From Halorubrum depositum (GTDB taxonomy: Archaea; Halobacteriota; Halobacteria; Halobacteriales; Haloferacaceae), in NCBI RefSeq assembly GCF_007671725.1, contig NZ_VCNM01000001.1:992001-1056000 (forward strand): DNA of 64,000 nt, in the 5' to 3' direction. The translations under genes and the position numbers were made by a program. Positions 15,976 through 23,663 of the stretch are shown here, piece after piece. Under the pieces are notes generated by a model that was not told where the DNA came from, searched no databases, and worked only from the letters and a program-made list of their open reading frames with translations. Each line of letters opens with the position of its first letter. Position 1 is the stretch's first letter.

Positions 15976-16615
15976 GGCTCTGTTGAAATCCTCAGCAAGT
16001 GATATATTTTGACCCAGTTGCGGTCAGTACAGATGGTGTAGTCAGCAGTCGGTTATTGTCGGCTTCATACTTTCTTGTGTAATCAGCTAGTCATTCTATG
16101 AGTAAGAGAGCATATCTGGGGCTATTCGCCCGAAAGGCTTTATGTTGAAGGTACATCATATTACGTGATGAGCACCTCCACGCAAAGCCGTCGTCCGTTG
16201 GCAATAGCCGGCCTGACTTACTTCGGATCTGTTCTCCTAGTCGGGCTTCCATTGATGTATGTTATGTATTGGTTTTTCGTAGATACAGCCATTCTGCTTA
16301 ACCTGAACCTCGGTGCTGCTTTGTTGTGGCAAATACTCCTGCTGGCAGTAGCCTTTTTGATCGGCATCTCAGTCGCCGGAAAAGTCGCAGAACGCGTACT
16401 CAAGAAATTCTCCCCAAAAGTGGAGTAACGCGTATTGTACTGACTGCTGGTTTTTGTCTAAGCGAGAGTGGTAGATACTAAATCGGTCCCCGTATCTAGT
16501 ACGCTCGCAGTTCACCATACGAATCTACCAGATAGACGTGCGGTCAGCACGCACTCTTCAGCGACCGGCTGTTTCGGAGGTAAGTATGTCTGAGGAAGAG
16601 TATTTAAACATAGCC
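15976..16615 (+). mobile_element. cassette unit 11 with both ends
   Basis: Left terminus GGCTCTGTTGAAATCCT (15976-15992, a perfect match to unit 1), then CAGCAAGTGATATATTTTG and GTTGCGGTCAGTACAG. Right sub-terminal blocks are at about 16541-16598 (GGTCAGCACGCACTCTTCAG, CGACCGGCTGTTTCGG, ATGTCTGAGGAAGAG), with a diverged terminus AGTATTTAAACATAGCC (16599-16615). The 640-bp unit carries one gene on the plus strand. It is the last unit; GC-rich core DNA begins about 80 bases further on. Confidence 0.65.
16168..16428 (+). CDS. two-helix membrane protein of cassette unit 11 (86 aa)
   Basis: Starts MSTSTQSRRPLAIAGLTYFG from the ATG at 16168 (a GTG at 16165 directly precedes it). Helices are at about residues 12-36 and 44-66, with a basic tail KVAERVLKKFSPKVE. 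A TATA-like CTTTATG at about 16138-16144 sits at leaderless spacing. No family is recognised. It is the sole gene of unit 11. Confidence 0.6.
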   Translation: MSTSTQSRRPLAIAGLTYFGSVLLVGLPLMYVMYWFFVDTAILLNLNLGAALLWQILLLAVAFLIGISVAGKVAERVLKKFSPKVE

Positions 16616-16761
16616 AACATTTTCTGACGGGTGGTTTCGGTGGAGATCGTCTAGATTGAATCCCGTACAGCAATCTTGGCATCCGCAACTACAGCGCTTC
16701 GCGGCTCCCACCCCGCCTTCCGACCGGTCCGTTTTTGCGCGCGGCGGCTGTCCCGGCGCGT

Positions 16762-17487
16762 ATGGCGAAACAGCCGCACCTGCTGGTCGAGGAGGGCGAC
16801 GTGCACGAGATCGCGGTCATCCCGGGCGACCCGGGCCGCGTCGACCGGATCGCGGACCTCTGTGACGACAGCGAGCTCGTCGCGCAGAACCGCGAGTACA
16901 AGATCGTCAACGCGAGCTACGAGGGGACTGATCTCACGATCTGCTCGACCGGGATCGGCTGCCCGTCGGCCGCGATCGCCGTCGAGGAGCTCTCTCGGGT
17001 CGGCGTCGAGACGTTCCTCCGATGCGGCACCTGCGGGGCGCTGCAGGCCGACATGGAGGTCGGCGACATGGTCGTCGCGACCGGCGCCGCCAAGGAGGAG
17101 GGGACGAGCAAGCGCTACGAGTCGGCGAACTACCCCGCCGTTCCGGACTACGACGCGCTCACCGAACTCGTCGGCGCCGCCGAGGACAACGGCGAGGACG
17201 TCCACGTCGGTCCGATCGTCTCCGACGACGCGTTCTACAACGAGAGCGACGAGTACGTCGACGACTGGAACGACGCGAACCTGCTCGCGATCGAGATGGA
17301 GGCCGCGACCGTCTTCTCGCTGGCGCGCCGGAAGGGGCTTCGAGCCGGCGCGATCTGCACCGTCGACGGCAACCTCGTCGCGGGCACGCAGAAGGGCGCG
17401 GACTCGGACGACGAGCTGCCGGAGAAGGCCAAGGACAACGTCGAGCGCGCGATCCGGATCACGCTGAACGCGGTCACGGCGCTGTAA
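16762..17487 (+). CDS. udp: uridine phosphorylase family nucleoside phosphorylase
   Basis: A 241-aa PNP/UDP-family enzyme that splits nucleosides with phosphate, for nucleoside salvage in the cytosol. The phosphate-binding IPGDPGRVDRIADLC is near the N-terminus, then STGIGCPSAAIAVEEL and LRCGTCGALQADMEVGDM, and the substrate-binding NLLAIEMEAATVFSLA with its conserved Glu-Met-Glu. I start at ATG 16762 (MAKQPHLLVEEGD); the frame is open to 16735. It is the first core gene after the island and is convergent with the gene at 17505. Purine versus pyrimidine specificity cannot be fixed by eye. Confidence 0.88.
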   Translation: MAKQPHLLVEEGDVHEIAVIPGDPGRVDRIADLCDDSELVAQNREYKIVNASYEGTDLTICSTGIGCPSAAIAVEELSRVGVETFLRCGTCGALQADMEVGDMVVATGAAKEEGTSKRYESANYPAVPDYDALTELVGAAEDNGEDVHVGPIVSDDAFYNESDEYVDDWNDANLLAIEMEAATVFSLARRKGLRAGAICTVDGNLVAGTQKGADSDDELPEKAKDNVERAIRITLNAVTAL

Positions 17488-17504
17488 GGGCCCCGCCGCT
17501 GTTC

Positions 17505-17954
17505 CTACTCGTCTTCCGCCCGGAACTCCACCAGCGTCAGCTCCCGGTCGAGCGCACAGGTGTCGTGCGGCGGCTCGCCGAGCACCTGGTCGATGACGCG
17601 CTCGTCGTCGAAGCCGGCGCCGTCGGGCACGCAGTAGCCGTGGCTCGGGCACTCGGTGTGCGGACAGGGGCCGGCGAGCGAGACGCGGCTGCCGGCGTAC
17701 GCCTGCTTCGACGGGACGTTCGCGGGGACGGGTGCGGGCTCGACCTCGACCGCCCGGACGCCGGCGTCGTGGACGGCGCAGTCGAGCGTTTGCGCGTTCT
17801 CGCGGATCCCCGTCACGCGGTACCGGGTCCCCTCCGAGAGGTTGAGACACTGGCTCCGGTAGGGGCACCCCTCGCAGTCGGGCGACTCCCCCTCGTAGAC
17901 GAACTCGCGCCCCGTGTCCGCGAGCCGCGTGCCGATGAGCGTGACCGTGGTCAT
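17505..17954 (-). CDS. UPF0179 family cysteine-rich protein
   Basis: A 149-aa protein with cysteine pairs SPDCEGCPYRSQCLNL, CPHTECPSHGYC and CAL, a pattern I associate with the archaeal UPF0179 family of unknown function. The cysteines could bind zinc or an Fe-S cluster. I start at ATG 17954 (MTTVTLIGTRLADTG); the upstream in-frame extension runs into the tmcA promoter region. It is divergent from tmcA and convergent with udp. Confidence 0.8.
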   Translation of the reverse strand: MTTVTLIGTRLADTGREFVYEGESPDCEGCPYRSQCLNLSEGTRYRVTGIRENAQTLDCAVHDAGVRAVEVEPAPVPANVPSKQAYAGSRVSLAGPCPHTECPSHGYCVPDGAGFDDERVIDQVLGEPPHDTCALDRELTLVEFRAEDE

Positions 17955-18085
17955 GGGGGACACGAGGCTCCGCGCCGCCGTAAGCCTCCCGCCTCGGAGC
18001 GGAGCTCGGTGATTCGGAAGCACCGCCGGGCGACGACCCGGAGGGCAAGACACATCCCCGGTCCCCGGCAACGACGACCGAACGA

Positions 18086-20395
18086 ATGATCGCGGGACTC
18101 GCGCGGGACGCGAAACGGGAGGCCGAGGCGGCGAACGAGCGGCGCATCCTCGTCCTCGCCGGCGACCGCGACCGCGGGATCGACGCGGCCTACACCGCGA
18201 TCGAGGCGGTCGACGGCGGAAGGAAAGGCACGTCGACCGCCGTCGTCTCGACCCGCGAGGGGTTCCGGTTCGAGGAGCATCGGCCCCGGAACGCGGACGA
18301 GCTGCTCGGGGGCACCCGGGAGATCGTCGTCCTCGACTGCCACGAGCGGTTCGTCCCGAACGCGCTCGGGCGGTGCGTCGGCGCGGTCGACGGCGGCGGG
18401 CTCCTGGTCCTCCTGACGCCGGCGCTCGACGACTGGCCGGCGATTCGCGACCGCTTCGACGACTCGCTGGCGGTTCCGCCGTACGAGGTCGGCGACGTGA
18501 CCGGCCGGTTCCGCGAGCGGTTCGTCGACACGCTCCGCGCGCACCCGGGGATCGCGATCCTCTCGCTCTGCGCGGAGGGGCCCGAGGGCGACGTCGTCGA
18601 GCGCGACGGGCTGACGGGAGAGCGGGGGGGCGGAGTGGGAGCGACGGCGGGGAGAGACGAGAGAGGAAAGCCGACCGCCCCGCCGAACGCGACGTTCCCC
18701 GCCGCGGCGTACGAGGCGTGTCTCACGGCCGATCAGGCCCGGACCGTTCGGGCGTTCGAGTCGCTCGCGACGCCCGGTAACGCGGTCGTGGTCGAGGCCG
18801 ACCGAGGGCGGGGGAAGTCGAGCGCGGCGGGACTCGCGGCCGGCGCGCTCGCGCTCGCCGGCGACGACGTGCTCGTCACGGCGCCCGCCTTCCGCAACGC
18901 CGCGGAGGTGTTCGCGCGGGCGAGAGAGCTGATCGGGTCGGAAGGCGTCGACGGCGGCGAGGCCGCCGCGGGGGACGGGACGCGCCGGGTCGGCGCGCCG
19001 GGCGGCGGGCGCGTGCGGTACCTGCCGCCGGCCGAGGCCGCGGAACTGCCCGACGACCCGGACGCGGTCGTCGTCGACGAGGCGGCCGCGCTCCCGGTAC
19101 GGCTGTTGGAGGGGTTCCTCGACGAGTCGCTGTCGGTCGCGTTCTGTACGACGGTCCACGGCTACGAGGGCGCGGGCCGCGGGTTCGCGATCCGATTCCG
19201 CGAGCGGCTGCTCGATAGCCCCCTCGCGGTCCGGGACCTCCGCCTCGACGAGCCGATCCGGTACGCGCGGAACGACCCGGTCGAGGCGTGGGCGTCGCGG
19301 GCGCTCCTGCTCGACGCGCGGCCGGCCGTCGACGAGGCTGTCGCGGGGACCGCGGTCGAGGAGGCGACGTACCGCGCGCTCGCCCCCGACGACCTGCTCG
19401 CGGACGAGGCGCTGCTCGGCGAGGCGTTCGGGCTGCTCGTCGCCGCCCACTACCGCACCGAGCCGAACGACCTCGCGCGGCTGCTCGACGCCCCGAACCT
19501 CTCGGCGCGCGCGCTCGTCGCCGAGGGGCGGGTCGTCGCCGTCGCGCTGCTCGCGCGCGAGGGCGGGCTCGACGCCGAGACGCGCCGGGCGATGTACGAG
19601 GGCGAGCGCGTCCGCGGAAACATGGTGCCGGACGTGCTCACGAGCCAGCTCCGCGACGAGGCGGCCGCCGAGCCGCACGGGGTTCGGACCGTCCGGATCG
19701 CGACCCATCACGCGGTCAGAGATTCGGGATTCGGCTCCCGGCTGCTGGAGGAGGTCCACGCCGAGTTCGGAGCGAAAACCGACTACTTCTCGGTCGGCTA
19801 CGGCGCGACGCCGCGCCTGCTCCGGTTCTGGCGGCGGGCGGGCTACCGGACCGTCCACCTCTCGACCTCGCGCAACGACGCCTCCGGCGAGCACTCGGCG
19901 ATCATGCTGCGGCCGGAGACCGAGGCCGGCCGCGACCTGCTCGCCCGCCACGCCGTCGCCTTCCGAGACCGCGAGCGCGACGGGCTCTCGGACGCCCACC
20001 GCGACGTCGACCCGGACGTCGTCGCCGGCGCGCTCTGCGCCTGCCCGGCGCCGGTCCCCCTCGACCTCACCGAGACCGAGTGGCGCTCCGTCGTCGGCGC
20101 GTCGTTCGGCCCCGGGATGTACGACAGCGCGCCCGGCGCGTTCCGGGACCTCGCGATGGCGACGCTGGTCGGGGGGGAGGGAGACACCGAGAGCCCCGCC
20201 CTCGACGACCGCGAGCGACGGCTCCTCGTCCGGAAGGTGTTACAGGGCCGCCCGTGGGAGTCGGTCGCCGACGAGCTCGGCTACGTCTCGACGGCCGCCT
20301 GCATGCGCGCGCTCGGCGACGCGTACGAGCCGCTCGTCGAGCGGTACGGGACGGCGTTCGCGCTCGCGGAGCGGGAGCGATTCACCGGCGAGTGA
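18086..20395 (+). CDS. tmcA: tRNA(Met) cytidine acetyltransferase TmcA
   Basis: A 769-aa fused helicase-acetyltransferase that uses ATP and acetyl-CoA to make N4-acetylcytidine in RNA. The domain order fits the TmcA/Kre33/NAT10 family: an N-terminal DUF1726-like region (1-190), an ATPase with Walker A VVVEADRGRGKSSAAGL (about 235) and a Walker B-like DAVVVDEAAALPVRLL (about 328), a GNAT domain (about 450-600) with the acetyl-CoA loop HAVRDSGFGSRLLEEVH, and a C-terminal tRNA-binding part with GPGMYDSAPGAFRDLA. Length is at the long end for archaea owing to a glycine-rich insertion near residues 180-200. Next to it downstream is a small zinc-like protein on the same strand. Confidence 0.93.
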   Translation: MIAGLARDAKREAEAANERRILVLAGDRDRGIDAAYTAIEAVDGGRKGTSTAVVSTREGFRFEEHRPRNADELLGGTREIVVLDCHERFVPNALGRCVGAVDGGGLLVLLTPALDDWPAIRDRFDDSLAVPPYEVGDVTGRFRERFVDTLRAHPGIAILSLCAEGPEGDVVERDGLTGERGGGVGATAGRDERGKPTAPPNATFPAAAYEACLTADQARTVRAFESLATPGNAVVVEADRGRGKSSAAGLAAGALALAGDDVLVTAPAFRNAAEVFARARELIGSEGVDGGEAAAGDGTRRVGAPGGGRVRYLPPAEAAELPDDPDAVVVDEAAALPVRLLEGFLDESLSVAFCTTVHGYEGAGRGFAIRFRERLLDSPLAVRDLRLDEPIRYARNDPVEAWASRALLLDARPAVDEAVAGTAVEEATYRALAPDDLLADEALLGEAFGLLVAAHYRTEPNDLARLLDAPNLSARALVAEGRVVAVALLAREGGLDAETRRAMYEGERVRGNMVPDVLTSQLRDEAAAEPHGVRTVRIATHHAVRDSGFGSRLLEEVHAEFGAKTDYFSVGYGATPRLLRFWRRAGYRTVHLSTSRNDASGEHSAIMLRPETEAGRDLLARHAVAFRDRERDGLSDAHRDVDPDVVAGALCACPAPVPLDLTETEWRSVVGASFGPGMYDSAPGAFRDLAMATLVGGEGDTESPALDDRERRLLVRKVLQGRPWESVADELGYVSTAACMRALGDAYEPLVERYGTAFALAERERFTGE

Positions 20396-20454
20396 CCTCG
20401 CGGCCGCGGCGCTCGGGGCAAACACCGAAGGCGGTCGCGGACGGGGGATCGAGT

Positions 20455-20640
20455 ATGACGGCCGACGCGGACGAGCCCCCGACCTGCGCGGAGTCGGACT
20501 GCGACCGGCGAGCGGCCGTCACCCTGCGCGTTCCGTGGGAGGCGGATCGGGCCGTCTGTCCGGCCTGCGCGCGGGGACTGGTCCAGCGGGACGGCGTCGT
20601 CGCGGAGCCGCTTCCCGGTCGCGAGGACGCGTGGCCGTAG
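20455..20640 (+). CDS. small cysteine-motif protein (61 aa)
   Basis: Starts MTADADEPPTCAESDCDRRA and has two cysteine pairs, CAESDC and CPAC, with an intervening beta-like AAVTLRVPWEADRAV; this looks like a single zinc-binding knuckle. Such proteins are common and uncharacterised in haloarchaea. It lies 59 bases downstream of tmcA on the same strand, so co-transcription is possible. Confidence 0.6.
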   Translation: MTADADEPPTCAESDCDRRAAVTLRVPWEADRAVCPACARGLVQRDGVVAEPLPGREDAWP

Positions 20641-20656
20641 CCGGGTCGCGACCCGG

Positions 20657-21388
20657 CTACAGCGACCGTGCCATCATCACTTCGTCGACGTAGTCGCCGT
20701 CGATCCGGTAGTGGTCCTCGCGGGTCGCCTCCGTGTGCCACCCGTGCGCCTCCAGGAACGACCGGGCCTCGTCGTTGGTCGCGGGGACGCTGTTGTACAG
20801 CTTCTCGAAGTCGTTCTCGCGCGCCCAGGCGTATCCCTTCTCCAGCAGCGTCGTGCCGATGCCGCGCCCGCGGTACTCGTCGAGGACGCCGAGCGTGAGC
20901 TTCGCCGTGTGGCGGAGCTTCTCGGTCTCGGGGAGGTCGAGGTGGACCCAGCCGACAACCTGGTCTTCCACCGTGGCCACGAAGAACATCCGGGACTCGG
21001 CGCTGTTGTTCCGCAACAGGATCTCCTCGTAGTCGATCAGGTCGGCGACCGTCTCCGCCTCGATGTACGACCCGTCGTTCGCCACCTGTCGGATGATGCC
21101 GACGAGCCCCGAGAGGTCCGCCTGTCGCGCGGTCCGGATCGTGAATCGGCCGTCGTCGAGCTCGTGGACGGTCCCGGTGTCGGTGTCGAACGCGATCTCC
21201 AGGTCGCCGTCGTCCTCTCGCACGTAGCCGTCGCGTCGTAACACGGCGAGGTGGTGCCCGAACGCCTCCTCGTCGAACCCCAGCTCGCGACGCACCGCCT
21301 CCGCCGAGATCGACCCGCGCCGCTCCACGTACTCGTAGATGTCCTTTCGGTCACGGTTCTCGATCGAAACGCGTTGCGCGAGCTCCAT
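20657..21388 (-). CDS. GNAT acetyltransferase with N-terminal winged helix
   Basis: A 243-aa protein (ATG 21388; the upstream frame is non-coding in look). Residues about 10-75 form a winged helix (DIYEYVERRGSISAEAVRRE, FGHHLAVLRRDGYVRED). Residues about 85-243 are a GNAT fold with FTIRTARQADLSGLVGIIRQ and the acetyl-CoA-binding VLDEYRGRGIGTTLLEKGY, then VPATNDEARSFLEAHGWH. The substrate is unknown. This fused layout suggests a protein or antibiotic-type acetyltransferase under self-regulation, but that is inference. It is convergent with the small gene at 20455. Confidence 0.82.
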   Translation of the reverse strand: MELAQRVSIENRDRKDIYEYVERRGSISAEAVRRELGFDEEAFGHHLAVLRRDGYVREDDGDLEIAFDTDTGTVHELDDGRFTIRTARQADLSGLVGIIRQVANDGSYIEAETVADLIDYEEILLRNNSAESRMFFVATVEDQVVGWVHLDLPETEKLRHTAKLTLGVLDEYRGRGIGTTLLEKGYAWARENDFEKLYNSVPATNDEARSFLEAHGWHTEATREDHYRIDGDYVDEVMMARSL

Positions 21389-21511
21389 GGCTTGCGGTAA
21401 CACGTAACAGTAGATAAGCATTCCCCACGAACGATCGTGAGGGACGGTGCGTCGGGTCGTTCGCGTGACGTCGCGGCTCGGGTGATACCGCGGCTCGCGC
21501 GAGTCCACGCC

Positions 21512-21922
21512 TCACGGAGCGTCGCGGTGCGTCCCCGTGAGCAGCGCCGCCACGTCGGTGACGTCGTGCGTGTCGACCAGCAGTTCGGCGGCCTCGCGGA
21601 CGGTCGCGTCCGGGTCGGCGTCGACCCCCCGACACCGGGCGTACACCGCCAGCCAGTCGCTCGTCGCCGCGTGGAGGCGGTCGAGCTCCCGCCCGGAGAG
21701 CCGGACCGGCTCGTCGGCCGTGCGCGCCTCCACGTACGCGCCGACGACCGGGCCGAGCCCGTCTCGCGCCGCGACGAGCGCCGCCTCCTCGGGGTCTGAG
21801 ACCTCGGTTCCCGCGAGCTCGATCCCGGTCAGTTCGGTCCCCGCAAACCGCTCGCGCGCGGCGCGGGCGTCCGCCGCGAGCGACGCGATCCGGTCGGCGT
21901 ACCGAGAACGCGTCTCCGTCAC
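21512..21922 (-). CDS. conserved haloarchaeal protein of unknown function (136 aa)
   Basis: An all-helical-looking acidic protein, MTETRSRYADRIASLAADAR to THRDAP, with segments GRELDRLHAATSDWLAVYAR and ATVREAAELLVDTHDVTDVA. No catalytic motif is seen. It follows the ETF-quinone oxidoreductase gene by one base on the same strand, so it is probably the last gene of that operon. The link to electron transfer rests on context only. Confidence 0.6.
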   Translation of the reverse strand: MTETRSRYADRIASLAADARAARERFAGTELTGIELAGTEVSDPEEAALVAARDGLGPVVGAYVEARTADEPVRLSGRELDRLHAATSDWLAVYARCRGVDADPDATVREAAELLVDTHDVTDVAALLTGTHRDAP

Positions 21923-21923
21923 G

Positions 21924-23663
21924 TCACCCCTCCTCGAACTCGACGCCCTTGCCGCCGGCGGGGTGTTTCCACTCCGTGTCGGCGACGACGGCGCAGGTAC
22001 CGCACTCGACGCACGGCTGCGTGTCGAGGCTGACGACGCGCTTCTCCTCGCCGTTCGTTCGGACCGTTTCGTCGCGGTAGCAGCCGCCGCCGAACGCCTC
22101 GGCGCTCACCGGGCAGGCGGTCACGGCCGCCCCGCTCGCCTCGTAGCTCTCGTCGCGGAGCTCGATGTGGGGATCGCCGACGTCGTAGGTGAGGTCGCCG
22201 ATCCGGTCCGCGAGGTCCGGCGGGCGGACGCCGGTCCCGTCGTCCGCGTCGGCGGCGCCCGAGTCGGCGGACGAGCGCTCCTCGATCGGCTCGCCGAGGA
22301 CCTCCGCGATCCGCGTCGGCACGTCGACGTACGAGAAGCGGGTGTCCGGCACCATCCCGAGCAGCAGCGGGGAGTTGAACGCGCGCTCCGCGAGCCCGTC
22401 GAACGCCCGCAGGCCGGCCGCGCCCAGCGGCGAGTCGATCAGGGCGCTCCCGAGCCGGTTGACGGCGTCGTGCTCGGAGACGGCTCGCGTCGCCCGGTAG
22501 CGCCGGGGACGGAGCTTCTCCATCACGCCCTCGTCGCGGAGCTTCCGCTCGTAGAGCTCGCCCGCCTTCGAGGCGTCCCCGCGCGTCCGGGCCTCGACGA
22601 AGGCCTCAGCGGCGAGCCCCCCCGCGGTCACGGCGTGGTTCATCCCCTTGATGATCGGCCCCTGCGCCTGCATCTGGCCGGCGGCGTCGCCGACGAGCAG
22701 GAGCCGACCGCGGTGCGGCGAGGGGTGCGCGACCTTCTTCGAGTCGGGGACGAGCTTCGCCGAGTACTCGCGCTCCTCGTACTCCCCGCGGAACCAGCGG
22801 TCGAGCAGCGGGTGAGTGAGGAGCCCGTCGAGCAGCTCGTGCGGCTCCGCGCGCTCCGCGGTCAGCGAGTCGAGGTGGAACACCGTCCCGATCGACAGCG
22901 AGTCCTCGTTGGTGTACAGGAAGCCGCCCCCGCGGACGCCGTCGAACAGGTCGCCCGAGAACAGGTGGGCCGCGCCCCCGTCCGGCTCGACGCCGAACCG
23001 CTCGTCGATGACGTCCGGCTCCATGTCGACGACCGCCTTCACGCCCTGGAACCAGTCTCCGGGGTCGTCCCAGTCCATGAGCCCGGCGTCGCGCGCCAGC
23101 TCGGAGTTGACGCCGTCGGCGGCGACGATCAGGTCCGCGCGGATCGGGTCGATCTCGTCGCAGGTGACGCCGACGATCTCGCCGTCCTCGCGGAGCAGGC
23201 CGTTGACCCGCACCTCCGTGAGCAGTCCGCCGCCGGTCTCGCGGGTCAGCTCGTGGACGCGCTCCGCGAGCCACGAGTCCATCCGGCGGCGCAACACCGC
23301 GTCGCACCAGTCGGTGTCGCGGTGGTGGACCCGGTCGAGGTCGAACGTCTTCACGCGGTCGCCGGCGACGTTGTGCATGTAGTAGTCGTCGACCGGGCGC
23401 TCGGACGCCGCCTCGCGGAAGTCGGGGAACAGCCCGTCGATCGTGTAGGGCGCGGACTCCTCGGCGTAGATCAGCCCCCCGGAGACGTTCTTCGAGCCGG
23501 CCTCGACGCCCCGCTCTAAGACGAGCGTCTCGACGCCCTGCTTGGCCAGCGCCGCGGCCGTCGCCGCGCCGCCGGGGCCCGCCCCGACGACGACCGCCTC
23601 GTAGTGCTCGTGGTCGGCCGCGCCGCCGGCGTCGACCGCGTCGACCGCGTCGGTGTCAGTCAT
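21924..23663 (-). CDS. fixC: ETF:quinone oxidoreductase (FixC-like) with fused FixX-like ferredoxin domain
   Basis: A 579-aa flavoprotein that takes electrons from ETF and passes them to membrane quinone. The N-terminal FAD-binding site is VVVGAGPGGAATAAALAKQG (about residues 24-43), with the second motif RADLIVAADGVNSELARDAG and the third GRLLLVGDAAGQMQAQGP. A loop of GG and hydrophobic residues near 330-400 would touch the membrane. The C-terminal about 100 residues carry VTACPVSAEAFGGGC and CVECGTCAVV, a FixX-like 4Fe-4S domain. Its start overlaps the etfA stop by 8 bases. It is the third gene of etfB-etfA-fixC on the minus strand. Confidence 0.9.
   Translation of the reverse strand: MTDTDAVDAVDAGGAADHEHYEAVVVGAGPGGAATAAALAKQGVETLVLERGVEAGSKNVSGGLIYAEESAPYTIDGLFPDFREAASERPVDDYYMHNVAGDRVKTFDLDRVHHRDTDWCDAVLRRRMDSWLAERVHELTRETGGGLLTEVRVNGLLREDGEIVGVTCDEIDPIRADLIVAADGVNSELARDAGLMDWDDPGDWFQGVKAVVDMEPDVIDERFGVEPDGGAAHLFSGDLFDGVRGGGFLYTNEDSLSIGTVFHLDSLTAERAEPHELLDGLLTHPLLDRWFRGEYEEREYSAKLVPDSKKVAHPSPHRGRLLLVGDAAGQMQAQGPIIKGMNHAVTAGGLAAEAFVEARTRGDASKAGELYERKLRDEGVMEKLRPRRYRATRAVSEHDAVNRLGSALIDSPLGAAGLRAFDGLAERAFNSPLLLGMVPDTRFSYVDVPTRIAEVLGEPIEERSSADSGAADADDGTGVRPPDLADRIGDLTYDVGDPHIELRDESYEASGAAVTACPVSAEAFGGGCYRDETVRTNGEEKRVVSLDTQPCVECGTCAVVADTEWKHPAGGKGVEFEEG

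Noticed and set aside
6564-16615. Integron or CRISPR interpretation of the repeat array
   Set aside because: No tyrosine integrase or attC-like sites were seen, and repeats are 0.5-1 kb apart with both orientations and genes in between, unlike the short regular spacing of CRISPR. No cas genes are present.
17951-19999. 682-aa minus-strand open frame opposite tmcA
   Set aside because: It is a shadow of the tmcA reading frame in GC-rich DNA: Arg/Pro/Gly/Val-rich, no family motif, no promoter, while the plus strand encodes a clear TmcA.
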